Assembly: GCA_017470735.1 (NCBI GenBank) | Contig: JAFUYB010000039.1 | Location: 1 to 34,624 of the forward strand | DNA from: Lachnospiraceae bacterium | Lineage (GTDB): Bacteria; Bacillota; Clostridia; Lachnospirales; Lachnospiraceae | DNA length: 34,624 nt | Reading direction: 5' to 3' | Shown here: piece by piece, positions 16,234 through 24,657 of the stretch | How positions within the stretch are numbered: the stretch's first letter is position 1 | Layout of the letters: each line of letters opens with the position of its first letter | Made by a program: the position numbers and the translations under genes | The notes under the pieces: generated by a model | Seen by the model: only the letters and a program-made list of their open reading frames with translations | Told to the model about the DNA's origin: nothing | Database searches by the model: none

Positions 16234-17463
16234 ATGAGGAATAAGGTCCGGATACGCAGGTGGACGGCGCTTCTGGTCGCGCTGTCTATAGCGTTGCCGT
16301 TCGTGACGAATTCCCAGACCGTATATGCTGCAAAGTCCATCAAGGAATTGGAGCAGGGGAAAAAACAATTACAGAACGAGATCAATGCGTTGGACAACGA
16401 GCTGGTCGAGCTGCTGTCGGATATCAATGTTCTCGAAGGCGATATCGCTGAGAATAAGGCAGAGATCGTCGATGCCAAGGCGGAGCTGAAGGCGGCAAAG
16501 GCGGCGGAAGCGAAGCAGTACGAGGACATGAAAGCCCGCATGAAATATATGTATGAGAACGATCAGAAGAGCATTTTTACGATGCTGATCGAGTCTGGCA
16601 GTATTGCGGAGTTTTTAAACCAGGTGGATTACGCCAATTCCGTTTATGAATATGACAGAAAGCTGCTGGCGTCCTATGAAGCGACGACTGAGGCGGTCAA
16701 GGATTTAAAGGCGGCGCTCGAGGAAGAGCAGGCGAACCTTCAGGCAAAAGAGAGCCAGCTGTCGGCAAAAAAAGATTCGCTGAATTCAATGATCGCCACC
16801 AAAAAGACGCAGGTCAAGGACTTTGACCAGCAGCTTGCCAAAGCCAGGGCGGAAGCGGCGAGGCGCGCAGCGGAAAAGGCGAGACGGTTAGCGGAAGCGC
16901 GGGCGCGTGCCAATGCGGAGGCAGTGCGTCGTCGTCAGCTCGAGGAGCAGCGTCGTCAGGAACAGCAGCAACAGCAACAGCAGGTTGCGTCTGTGGATGA
17001 AGACGAGGACGATGACGACGAAGATTATGAAGACGAAGAAGAGTATTATGTGGATGAGGACGATTATGAGGAAGAAGAGGAGTACGATGACGATCCGGCT
17101 CCTTCCACATCGGTAAGCGGCTCATCGGTGGCCGGCTATGCGGCGCAGTTTGTCGGCAATCCTTATAAATGGGGCGGCAATTCCCTGACGAGCGGGTGTG
17201 ACTGTTCCGGGTTCGTGGTGCAGGTGTATTCGCATTTCGGCATCAATCTGTCCGGCAGCCGCAGCTCAGGAGCGCTTCAGGGCGTCGGCAAGTCGGTCAG
17301 CTACGAGAGCATGCAGCCCGGTGACATTGTCTGTTATTCGGGGCATGTCGCAATATACGCCGGTGGCGGCAGGATTGTTGAGGCGCAGAGTACAAACGCG
17401 GGCATTACAAGTAACCGCTCTGTGACCTGTAAACCGATTTTGGCAATTCGCAGGGTAGTCTGA
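16234..17463 (+). CDS. Secreted NlpC/P60 peptidoglycan endopeptidase, CwlO-like
   Basis: ATG at 16234 preceded by AAGGGAGG; 409 residues. Signal peptide with likely cleavage after VYAA (31-34). Residues 35-200 form a long coiled coil like that of CwlO/PcsB proteins. Next come an Ala/Arg-rich helix and a Gln run (245-250). A strongly acidic linker (254-287) is almost only Asp, Glu and Tyr. The C-terminal NlpC/P60 domain starts near 298: Cys324 in DCSGF is the nucleophile and His371 in GHVAIY the base. It should cut D-Glu-meso-DAP type bonds in peptidoglycan stem peptides during growth. In CwlO and PcsB the coiled coil is regulated by FtsEX, but ftsEX is not in this window. It overlaps the next gene by one base. 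Confidence 0.92.
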   Translation: MRNKVRIRRWTALLVALSIALPFVTNSQTVYAAKSIKELEQGKKQLQNEINALDNELVELLSDINVLEGDIAENKAEIVDAKAELKAAKAAEAKQYEDMKARMKYMYENDQKSIFTMLIESGSIAEFLNQVDYANSVYEYDRKLLASYEATTEAVKDLKAALEEEQANLQAKESQLSAKKDSLNSMIATKKTQVKDFDQQLAKARAEAARRAAEKARRLAEARARANAEAVRRRQLEEQRRQEQQQQQQQVASVDEDEDDDDEDYEDEEEYYVDEDDYEEEEEYDDDPAPSTSVSGSSVAGYAAQFVGNPYKWGGNSLTSGCDCSGFVVQVYSHFGINLSGSRSSGALQGVGKSVSYESMQPGDIVCYSGHVAIYAGGGRIVEAQSTNAGITSNRSVTCKPILAIRRVV

Positions 17464-18179
17464 TGACTTTTGTTCTACTGAAAAAATGGGTCCGGCGTCT
17501 CGTATTGATCCTATTGGCGATCGGGATAGCCGGACTCTTTTTCTATGGCAGCTATGAGGGATATCTGCGGCGGCATACGATCGATGTGCTTGCCAGCCTC
17601 GACGAGCCGGTCGCAACGGTGGACGGTGAGGAGCTGGTGCTTAGAGATCTCGGCTTTTATATCCTGTTTGAGGAGCGGAAGGTCGAGGAAGAGGCAGAGG
17701 TCTACAACGCCAAACGTACAAAGGATTTCTGGAATATCCACACCAATGGCTTCTTCCTGCAGGCGCAGGCGAAGGAAGCGGTGCTGCAGCTTGCGATCCA
17801 CGACCGGATATTTTACAGGGCGGCGCAGGAGGCGGGGCTGGTACTGACCTCTGAGGAAAAGGAGCGCCTGGAGAATGCCCGGACGGATTTTTGGGCGGAT
17901 CTGTACGATGAGCAGCTGGAGAGGATCCCCGGTACCTTTGAGACGGTCAATGAGACAATGAAGGAGATCGCGCTTGCCGAGAAATACCAGTTCCGGCTGG
18001 CAAAGGCTTTGGATACGACCTATGCGGGCTTGAACTGGGGCGGTTACGACTATGAGCAGATGCTGAAAAATGAGCATAAGGTCAAGGTCAATAAGCGCAT
18101 ATGGCGGAGGGTTGTCCTCGGGGATATCACGCTGACGCACGACGATGTCAGTTATATCAATGCGTTTGATGAAAAGTAA
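17463..18179 (+). CDS. Membrane-anchored SurA-N-like protein without a PPIase domain
   Basis: 238 residues; the start overlaps the endopeptidase stop (TGATG), so the two are translationally coupled. One N-terminal membrane segment (about 12-30) would put the rest outside the cell. VATVDGEELVLRDLGFYI (about 49-66) followed by long helices resembles the N-terminal chaperone domain of SurA/PrsA proteins (VNG.xI....f). No parvulin peptidyl-prolyl isomerase domain follows. I infer an extracytoplasmic folding or assembly factor, perhaps for the adjacent endopeptidase. The family assignment is by pattern only. Confidence 0.6.
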   Translation: MTFVLLKKWVRRLVLILLAIGIAGLFFYGSYEGYLRRHTIDVLASLDEPVATVDGEELVLRDLGFYILFEERKVEEEAEVYNAKRTKDFWNIHTNGFFLQAQAKEAVLQLAIHDRIFYRAAQEAGLVLTSEEKERLENARTDFWADLYDEQLERIPGTFETVNETMKEIALAEKYQFRLAKALDTTYAGLNWGGYDYEQMLKNEHKVKVNKRIWRRVVLGDITLTHDDVSYINAFDEK

Positions 18180-18230
18180 CAGTGGAGGCGTTGCTTTTTG
18201 GATATGAAATGAAAGAAAGGATTTTGAAAA

Positions 18231-19100
18231 GTGAAATTCGGACGGAACAATCCGTGTTGGTGCGGAAGCGGCAGAAAGTACAAGCAGTGTCATGAAGCGT
18301 TTGACAAAAAAATCCGGCATTATGAAATCCTCGGACATCCGGTGCCGACACACGAGCTGCTCAAGAACCGTGAGCAGGTGGAGCTGATCAAAAAGAGCGC
18401 GGTCATCAACCGGGCGTGTCTCGATGCTGTCGGTGAGGCGATACGCATCGGGATGACGACGCAGGAGATTGACGACATAGTCCGGACCACGACGGCGAAA
18501 ATGGGCGGCATTCCTGCGCCGCTGAATTATGAAAACTTTCCGAAGAATGTCTGCACTTCGGTCAACAGCCAGGTCTGCCACGGGATTCCGTCGGAGGATG
18601 TGGTGTTAAAGGACGGGGATATCGTCAATGTGGACTGCTCGACGATTCTCGACGGATACTTTTCGGATTCATCGCGGATGTTCATGGTCGGCAATGTGAG
18701 TGAAGAAAAGCAGCGGCTGGTGCGGGTGGTCAAGGAATGCGTCCAAAAAGGTCTTGAAGCGGTAAAGCCCTGGGGATTCCTCGGCGACATGGCGCAGGCG
18801 GTACACGACCATGCGGAGGCAAACGGCTACAGCGTAGTCCGGGAGATCGGCGGACATGGCGTCGGCTTGGAGTTTCACGAAGAGCCGTGGGTCAGCTATG
18901 TGTCCAATGCGGGAGAAGATATGCTGATCGTGCCGGGGATGATGTTTACGATCGAGCCGATGGTCAATATGGGCCGTGCCGAGATCTATACGGATGAAGA
19001 AAACGGCTGGGAAGTATACACTAAAGACGGAAAGCCTTCGGCGCAGTGGGAGATCCAGATCTATGTCACCGAAGACGGACCCGAAGTGATCTGCTGGTAG
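18231..19100 (+). CDS. map: Type I methionine aminopeptidase with N-terminal SEC-C zinc motif
   Basis: GTG start at 18231 after an AAAGGA-type site; 289 residues. Residues 6-21 (NNPCWCGSGRKYKQCH) are a SEC-C zinc motif like the tail of SecA. The metalloprotease core follows: His117 in CHGIP, metal ligands Asp135, Asp146, His209 (GGHGVG), Glu242 (TIEP) and Glu274 (QWEIQ), all five present. The enzyme removes the initiator Met from new proteins at the ribosome exit. The SEC-C extension occurs in some bacterial MetAPs and probably docks the enzyme, as the SecA copy does on ribosomes or SecB. A further map gene may exist elsewhere in the genome. Confidence 0.94.
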   Translation: MKFGRNNPCWCGSGRKYKQCHEAFDKKIRHYEILGHPVPTHELLKNREQVELIKKSAVINRACLDAVGEAIRIGMTTQEIDDIVRTTTAKMGGIPAPLNYENFPKNVCTSVNSQVCHGIPSEDVVLKDGDIVNVDCSTILDGYFSDSSRMFMVGNVSEEKQRLVRVVKECVQKGLEAVKPWGFLGDMAQAVHDHAEANGYSVVREIGGHGVGLEFHEEPWVSYVSNAGEDMLIVPGMMFTIEPMVNMGRAEIYTDEENGWEVYTKDGKPSAQWEIQIYVTEDGPEVICW

Positions 19101-19202
19101 AGCCTTCCGACTGCGGATGTAAGGTTTTGTGAAGATGAGCGTGTGATTTTTTGCATCATATAAAATGCCAAGAGGGCAGTGATTGAATATTATATTGTAT
19201 AA

Positions 19203-19259
19203 ACTGAAAGAGGATTTCAAGTGCCTGCCGTCGCGTTGCACCTAAAATCCTCTTTCAGT
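19203..19259 (-). terminator. Terminal hairpin of the candidate ncRNA
   Basis: ACTGAAAGAGGATTT (19203-19217) pairs with AAATCCTCTTTCAGT (19245-19259), 15 bp without mismatch, plus an inner GTGC/GCAC. On the minus strand a short U-rich stretch follows (TTTAT...). The T-run is weak, so this may be a terminal stem of the RNA as well as a terminator. Confidence 0.75.
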
Positions 19260-19676
19260 CTGTGGAAATCTCCAATTCTTCTCTGTCCAATGGACTATAC
19301 CTCCTTTTCTACCGAGCCTTTTCGCTGTCGTTCCATCCGCATTAATCTATTTCAAAGATTCATCGCTGAATCGTTTTTTCGGCTTTCGATTATCCGTTCC
19401 TGACCAAGTGGAGTTTCCTCGTCACCCCCGCCTGTGAAGAACCAATCCTTTCTGACCGCTTTTCTTCTCGGGTGCCTCCTCACCCTTCGGATGATACGAA
19501 TTGTCTCGGTGGATGACCCTTTCAAACCATTGCCACTCCAGCGAATCTTCCTCTACTATTCATCTCCTTCGTAGCTAAAACAGCTCTTGTCTCGTAAAGT
19601 CCGCTTCCGATGTCTATGCTTTGAATCAGGTCTATGGCTACTGTCGCCTCTGTGCGACTGCCGTTTCGTTTGATGT
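19203..19676 (-). ncRNA. Candidate large structured non-coding RNA, about 475 nt
   Basis: On the minus strand a consensus promoter (19683-19711) leads into about 475 bases with no plausible reading frame, ending in a very strong hairpin. Local hairpins can be seen in the RNA: GUCGC/GCGAC across ACAGAG near the 5' end, AGCU/AGCU, GGGUG/CACCC, and GAG-GAAA-CUC with a GNRA-type loop. There are also AAUCG/CGAUU, AAUCU/AGAUU and GUCCA/UGGAC. The sense strand is purine-rich, with many GAAA and GGA runs, as in large structured RNAs. I could not match it to RNase P RNA, tmRNA, SRP RNA, 6S or a group II intron from memory. The 5' end is inferred from the promoter. Neighbours are map downstream and a 63-residue gene plus secA upstream. 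Confidence 0.7.
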
Positions 19677-19682
19677 GATTGC

Positions 19683-19711
19683 ATTGTACTACGGTAAGTA
19701 CAATCTGTCAA
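19683..19711 (-). promoter_or_regulatory. Consensus promoter of the candidate ncRNA with overlapping palindrome
   Basis: Minus strand TTGACA (19706-19711), 17-base spacer, TACAAT (19683-19688). A perfect 8-bp inverted repeat, ATTGTACT (19683-19690) and AGTACAAT (19697-19704) with a six-base centre, covers the -10 and most of the spacer. A dimeric repressor bound there would block RNA polymerase. Confidence 0.85.
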
Positions 19712-19862
19712 GCGTTTTTTGAAAATTTTTCAAAAAAATTTATATTTTTATAAAATATAAGTGTTTACTTGCTGTTTTCTGAATATTCAGACAATTGATT
19801 TGAGCAAATAAAAAATGTTTCCACACGGACAAAAACGAAAAGGAAAAAATGAAACCGTATAT
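19712..19862. other. AT-rich intergenic tract upstream of the ncRNA promoter
   Basis: No gene is seen. An A/T-rich near-palindrome (19715-19737, arms TTTTTTGAAAA and TTTTTCAAAAAA) lies just upstream of the ncRNA -35, where an UP element would be. A second AT-only near-palindrome follows around 19742-19760. The rest is low-complexity AT-rich sequence up to the stop of the 63-residue gene. Confidence 0.5.
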
Positions 19863-20054
19863 TCACTCTTTTATGATATCCAGCTCTGAAAGATTCACTC
19901 CGGCCACATTGAGCAGTGCCTTTGTTGAAATGTAATCGCTTTTCAGTTTTTCGTATGTCTCCATAGCGTTTTCCTTTTTTGCGGAAATCATATATTCCTG
20001 AATTCTTTGGAAATCCTTGATTGCGCGTTCGGTTATCTCAAGACTGACTGCCAT
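19863..20054 (-). CDS. Small hypothetical protein, 63 aa (possible family member C)
   Basis: I chose the inner ATG (20054) because AAAGGAGA lies seven bases upstream; the outer ATG at 20060 touches that site. The product begins MAVSLEITERAIKDFQRIQ and ends GVNLSELDIIKE. It is soluble and helical. It shares a QRI block, a DY, and the pattern KALL...GVN...LDI with the small proteins at 4629-4817 and 26832-26999, but with a longer middle section, so kinship is tentative. It has its own promoter and is divergent from secA. No function is recognised. Confidence 0.65.
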   Translation of the reverse strand: MAVSLEITERAIKDFQRIQEYMISAKKENAMETYEKLKSDYISTKALLNVAGVNLSELDIIKE

Positions 20055-20099
20055 AATCATTCTCCTTTGCAGATGATGTTCTTGTCGCTTATAGAATAT

Positions 20100-20128
20100 A
20101 TTATAAACGCATATTCGATGAGCTTCAA
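20100..20128 (-). promoter_or_regulatory. Promoter of the 63-aa small gene
   Basis: On the minus strand: TTGAAG (20123-20128), 17-base spacer, TATAAT (20100-20105). It is 46 bases upstream of the small gene's ATG. Confidence 0.7.
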
Positions 20129-20166
20129 TACTAAAAATGAATTCTTTTTCAGACGGAACAAAACAG

Positions 20167-20195
20167 TTGTGTTCACAGATATTTCATGTTAAAAT
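20167..20195 (+). promoter_or_regulatory. Probable secA promoter
   Basis: TTGTGT (20167-20172), 17-base spacer, TAAAAT (20190-20195), 36 bases before the secA ATG. Moderate match to the housekeeping consensus. Confidence 0.6.
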
Positions 20196-20230
20196 AAATT
20201 CCGTATGTTTGGGGAGGGACAGGAGACAAA

Positions 20231-22801
20231 ATGAGCGTTATTTCCAAGATTTTTGGGACACACAGTGAACATGAGCTAAAGCGCATCCGCCCGCTGGTGC
20301 AGAAAATAGAATCGCTGCGGGGCGAGATGCAGGCACTTTCCGACGAGGATCTGCGCGGCAAGACCAACGAATTCAAACGCCGTTATACCGAGGGCGAGAC
20401 GCTGGACGATCTGCTGCCGGAGGCTTACGCGGTCGTGCGCGAAGCAGGACGGCGCGTGCTGGACATGGAGCATTTTGAGGTACAGCTGATCGGCGGGATC
20501 ATTCTTCACCAGGGCCGTATCGCCGAGATGAAGACCGGTGAAGGAAAGACTCTCGTGTCCACGCTCCCGGCGTATCTGAACGCGATTGCCGGAGAGGGCG
20601 TGCACATCGTGACGGTCAACGACTATCTGGCAAAGCGTGATGCCGAGTGGATGGGACAGATCCATGAGTTTTTGGGGCTTACCGTAGGCGTTGTCTTAAA
20701 TGACATGAGCAACGATGAGCGCCGTGACGCGTACAACTGTGACATTACCTATATTACGAACAATGAACTGGGATTTGACTACCTGCGTGACAACATGGTC
20801 GTGCGGGAGGAGAACCGCGTCCAACGCGGCCTGCACTATGCGATCATCGACGAGGTTGACTCGGTACTGATCGACGAGGCGCGGACGCCGCTGATCATTT
20901 CCGGACAGAGCGGCAAATCGACGCGGCTTTATGAGATGTGCGATGTTCTGGCGCGTCAGTTAAAACGCGGCGCGGATCTGCCCGAGTACACCAAGATGGA
21001 CGCGATCATGGGCATCGTGCAGGAGGAGACCGGCGACTTCATCGTCAGCGAGAAAGAAAAGACGGTCAACCTGACGCAGACCGGCGTGGAAAAGGTCGAG
21101 AATTTCTTTAAGATCGACAACTTTTCCGATCCGGAGAATTTAGAGATCCAGCACAATGTGATTCTGGCTCTGCGGGCGCACAATCTGATGCACAGGGATC
21201 AGGACTATGTAGTGCGTGACGATCAGGTGCTGATCGTGGATTCGTTCACGGGCCGCATTATGCCGGGGCGTCGTTATTCCGACGGGCTGCATCAGGCAAT
21301 CGAGGCGAAGGAGCATGTTAAGGTCAAGCGTGAGAGCCGCACACTGGCGACGATCACTTTCCAGAATTTCTTCAATAAATATGAGAAAAAGGCCGGCATG
21401 ACCGGTACGGCGCTGACCGAGGAGCAAGAGTTCCGTGACATTTATGGGATGGATGTCATCGAGATCCCGACCAACAAGCCGGTCATCCGCAAAGATCATG
21501 AGGACGCGGTATACAAGACGCAGGTGGAAAAGTACCATGCGGTCGTCGAACAGGTAAAAGAAGCTCACGCGAAAGGGCAGCCGGTATTGGTCGGTACGAT
21601 CACGATCGAGGTATCGGAACTGGTATCGAGGCTTTTGTCCAAAGAGGGCATTTCCCACAATGTGCTGAACGCGAAGTTCCATGAAAAGGAAGCGCAGATT
21701 GTCGCTGAGGCAGGCGTGCACGGAGCCGTGACGATCGCGACCAATATGGCAGGCCGTGGTACGGATATTAAGCTGGACGAGGAGTCGCGCGCGGCGGGCG
21801 GACTGATGATTGTCGGCACGGAGCGGCACGAGTCGCGGCGTATTGACAACCAGCTGCGCGGCCGTTCGGGACGGCAGGGCGATCCGGGCGAATCAAAATT
21901 TTATATTTCCCTTGAGGACGATCTGATGCGGCTGTTCGGATCGGAGCGGCTGATCAATATGTTCAATTCCCTTGGCGTGCCGGAGGGCGAGGAGATCCAG
22001 CACAAGATGCTGACCTCGGCGATCCAGCGTGCGCAGGAAAAGATTGAGAGCAACAACTTCAGCATCCGTAAGAACCTGCTGGAATACGACCAGGTCATGA
22101 ACGAGCAGCGCGAGCTGGTCTACGCGCAGCGCAGCCGTGTCTTAAAGGGCGAGAATATGAAGGAGCAGATCCAGGAGATGATCGTCCAGCAGGTGGACGG
22201 CGCGGTCGACGCCTGCTTCAACGACGGCATCGACAAGGACGACTGGGATGTTCCGGAGTTCAACCACCTGCTACAGCCGGTGATCCCGCTCAAGGCACTG
22301 ACCTACGATGTGTTGGATGAGGTGAAGAATGCGCAGGAGCTGCGGGAGCGCTTAGAGCAGGAAGCATTAGAGCTTTACGACCAAAAAGAGGCCGAATTCG
22401 ACGATCCGGAGCAGTTCCGCGAGGTGGAGCGTGTCATCCTGCTCCGCGTGATCGACCACAAATGGATGGAAGAGATCGACGATATGGACCAGCTGCGTCA
22501 GGGCATCGGCCTGCAGGCATACGGGCAGCGCAATCCGGTCGATGAGTACAAGATGATCTCTTACGACATGATGGATGAGATGAATGCGGCGATCCGCACC
22601 GAGACCGTCCAGATGCTTTACCGCATCCGTGTCGAGCGCAAGGTCGAGCGTGAAGAGGTGGCGCAGGTCACGGGGACAAACAAGGACGGGACCGCCTCAT
22701 CCGGACCGAAGAAGCGCAAGGCAAAAAAGATTTATCCGAATGATCCTTGCCCGTGCGGCAGCGGCAAGAAATACAAAAACTGCCACGGCAGGACAGCGTA
22801 G
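20231..22801 (+). CDS. secA: Preprotein translocase ATPase SecA
   Basis: 856 residues, ATG after GGGAGGGACAGGAG. SecA drives post-translational export of unfolded preproteins through SecYEG using ATP. Visible landmarks: Walker A region MKTGEGKT near residue 101, the DEAD-like [13 protein letters not shown] near 210, [22 protein letters not shown], and the C-terminal zinc tail [16 protein letters not shown] (837-852). Length and domain order are normal for Firmicutes SecA. It has its own promoter. No hpf or prfB gene, common neighbours in other Firmicutes, is adjacent. Confidence 0.98.
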   Translation: MSVISKIFGTHSEHELKRIRPLVQKIESLRGEMQALSDEDLRGKTNEFKRRYTEGETLDDLLPEAYAVVREAGRRVLDMEHFEVQLIGGIILHQGRIAEMKTGEGKTLVSTLPAYLNAIAGEGVHIVTVNDYLAKRDAEWMGQIHEFLGLTVGVVLNDMSNDERRDAYNCDITYITNNELGFDYLRDNMVVREENRVQRGLHYAIIDEVDSVLIDEARTPLIISGQSGKSTRLYEMCDVLARQLKRGADLPEYTKMDAIMGIVQEETGDFIVSEKEKTVNLTQTGVEKVENFFKIDNFSDPENLEIQHNVILALRAHNLMHRDQDYVVRDDQVLIVDSFTGRIMPGRRYSDGLHQAIEAKEHVKVKRESRTLATITFQNFFNKYEKKAGMTGTALTEEQEFRDIYGMDVIEIPTNKPVIRKDHEDAVYKTQVEKYHAVVEQVKEAHAKGQPVLVGTITIEVSELVSRLLSKEGISHNVLNAKFHEKEAQIVAEAGVHGAVTIATNMAGRGTDIKLDEESRAAGGLMIVGTERHESRRIDNQLRGRSGRQGDPGESKFYISLEDDLMRLFGSERLINMFNSLGVPEGEEIQHKMLTSAIQRAQEKIESNNFSIRKNLLEYDQVMNEQRELVYAQRSRVLKGENMKEQIQEMIVQQVDGAVDACFNDGIDKDDWDVPEFNHLLQPVIPLKALTYDVLDEVKNAQELRERLEQEALELYDQKEAEFDDPEQFREVERVILLRVIDHKWMEEIDDMDQLRQGIGLQAYGQRNPVDEYKMISYDMMDEMNAAIRTETVQMLYRIRVERKVEREEVAQVTGTNKDGTASSGPKKRKAKKIYPNDPCPCGSGKKYKNCHGRTA

Positions 22802-22889
22802 AGCGTATGCGTGATCCAGCCGGACGGGCAGGCAAAAGGGTGATCTGTTCAAATACAAAGTGACACCGCAACAGGGAGGGGGTTCTATA

Positions 22890-24626
22890 ATGAAAGGAAA
22901 GTTTCGTATCAAAAAGCCCGGATTTGTATCGCTGAATGAGGAAAAGATACACGATCTGAAATTTCAGGACAAATTCAATTTCGCGTTCCGTAAGATCCTG
23001 GTCATGGGCGGTGTTGCCGTTGTCGCGCTGGTGCTGACGATCATTACGGCGCTGATCGGCATCAACCTGACCTACAATTCGCTGTACCAGCAGGAGCGGA
23101 TACAGGGCGAGATACGGATCGACATTCAGGCTTTATCCAAGGCGTATTTATGGGCGCTGTCGTCAAAGGATGATACCTATGTCCGCAAGGAGCAGCTGGA
23201 AAAAGCATCGGAAAAATACGCGGACTTTGACGCGAATCTTGCTGAGCTCGAAAAAATCTATAGCGGCAGTGTGGCGATTTCCGATATCGAAGCGCACTTA
23301 AATACGGTAGAGGAGTGCGGACAGACCATGCAGGGAATGTTTTCGGACGGGAGCGGCGATGTCGCGATCTACCATTATTTCAATGACACGCTCTATCCTG
23401 CGATCGATGTGGTCGCGGGCGATCTGAAAGAAGTATCGACAGAGATCACCGCGGAAGGCGAGGTCATCTACCGGCTGGTGCTGCTTGTCGTGATCATCGG
23501 CATTATTCTGACGGCACTGATCGTGATCGGCGTCGTGCTGTATCTGATAGACATGAAGAAAAAGCTGGCGGGCGCAGTCATTGCGCCGGTCAACGAGATT
23601 TCCAAGGCGGCCGGCGACATGGCTTCGGGCAAGCTCAATATCAATATTGATTATGCATCCAAGGATGAACTGGGCGTGCTGGCAAAGGAACTGAACGAGT
23701 CTACCTCCGTGACAGAAGAGGTGTTCTCGGATCTGACCGAGACGCTTGGCGCGATTTCCGAGGGAGATTTCTCCAAGAGCACGGCGCGGCCGGAGCTGTA
23801 TGTCGAGGACTATCAGGGGATTAAATACACGCTGGATTACATTGTGGACAAGCTGTCGATGACAATGACGCAGATCAAGGAGTCATCGGGCAAGGTATCC
23901 CGCGGTGCCGCGAATATGCAGGACGGCGCGGCCGGACTTGCCGAGGGCGCGACCGATCAGGCGGCGGCGATCGAGGAGCTGACCGCTTCGGTGCAGACAG
24001 TGACCGAGCAGACCAAGCTGATGGCGGAGTCTGCGCAGACCGGAAGCAACAAAGCCTTGCAGGTGCGTGACGATGTGGAGATCGGCACCAACAAGATGTC
24101 CGAGGTCATCGGCGCGATGGACCGGATCGCTCAGGCATCCAAGCAGATTGAAAATGTATCGAATACGATTGAAGATATTGCGAGCCAGACACAGCTTCTG
24201 TCGCTGAACGCGTCCATCGAGGCGGCGCGCGCGGGCGAAGCGGGCAAAGGCTTTGCGGTCGTGGCAGAGGAGATTTCCAACCTTGCGGCGGAGAGCACGC
24301 AGGCGGTCAAGGACACGCAGGATCTGGTCAACGGCGCACTGCGTGAGATCAATGCGGGAAGCTCTGTCGTGACCGAGACGCAGACGGCATTTGAAAAGGT
24401 AAAGGATTCTGTGGATGAGGTTGTTGAGCTGATCCGCCAGACCGGTGAGATCGCGGACAAGCAGGAACGCAGCATGAACGAGATCAGCGGCGGCATCGAG
24501 CAGATTTCCAATGTGATCCAGGACAATACGGCGACGGCGCAGGAGTCGAGCGCGGTTTCTAACGAGCTTTCCGAGCAGTCGTCGAGCCTGAACGAGCTGC
24601 TGGGACAGTTTATCGTAAAGTCGTAA
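22890..24626 (+). CDS. Methyl-accepting chemotaxis protein
   Basis: The ATG at 22890 follows GGGAGGGGG; 578 residues. Two transmembrane segments (about 36-60 and 198-223) flank an extracellular helical sensor of about 135 residues. A HAMP linker follows, then a long cytoplasmic coiled coil with the conserved signalling tip (around 425-465: SQTQLLSLNASIEAARAGE). It senses an external or envelope signal and controls CheA. No chemotaxis or flagellar genes are near, so it appears as an orphan. It is 88 bases after secA with no clear promoter, so readthrough from secA is possible. Ligand unknown. Confidence 0.95.
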   Translation: MKGKFRIKKPGFVSLNEEKIHDLKFQDKFNFAFRKILVMGGVAVVALVLTIITALIGINLTYNSLYQQERIQGEIRIDIQALSKAYLWALSSKDDTYVRKEQLEKASEKYADFDANLAELEKIYSGSVAISDIEAHLNTVEECGQTMQGMFSDGSGDVAIYHYFNDTLYPAIDVVAGDLKEVSTEITAEGEVIYRLVLLVVIIGIILTALIVIGVVLYLIDMKKKLAGAVIAPVNEISKAAGDMASGKLNINIDYASKDELGVLAKELNESTSVTEEVFSDLTETLGAISEGDFSKSTARPELYVEDYQGIKYTLDYIVDKLSMTMTQIKESSGKVSRGAANMQDGAAGLAEGATDQAAAIEELTASVQTVTEQTKLMAESAQTGSNKALQVRDDVEIGTNKMSEVIGAMDRIAQASKQIENVSNTIEDIASQTQLLSLNASIEAARAGEAGKGFAVVAEEISNLAAESTQAVKDTQDLVNGALREINAGSSVVTETQTAFEKVKDSVDEVVELIRQTGEIADKQERSMNEISGGIEQISNVIQDNTATAQESSAVSNELSEQSSSLNELLGQFIVKS

Positions 24627-24657
24627 ATGACCATAATGCATTTTTGAGGGGAACATT

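Noticed and set aside
19203..19676. Identity of the intergenic RNA as RNase P RNA or tmRNA.
   Set aside because: The conserved RNase P blocks (GAGGAAAGUCC and the ACAGAA partner) and a tmRNA-type CCA-ending acceptor arm with a tag frame are not present.
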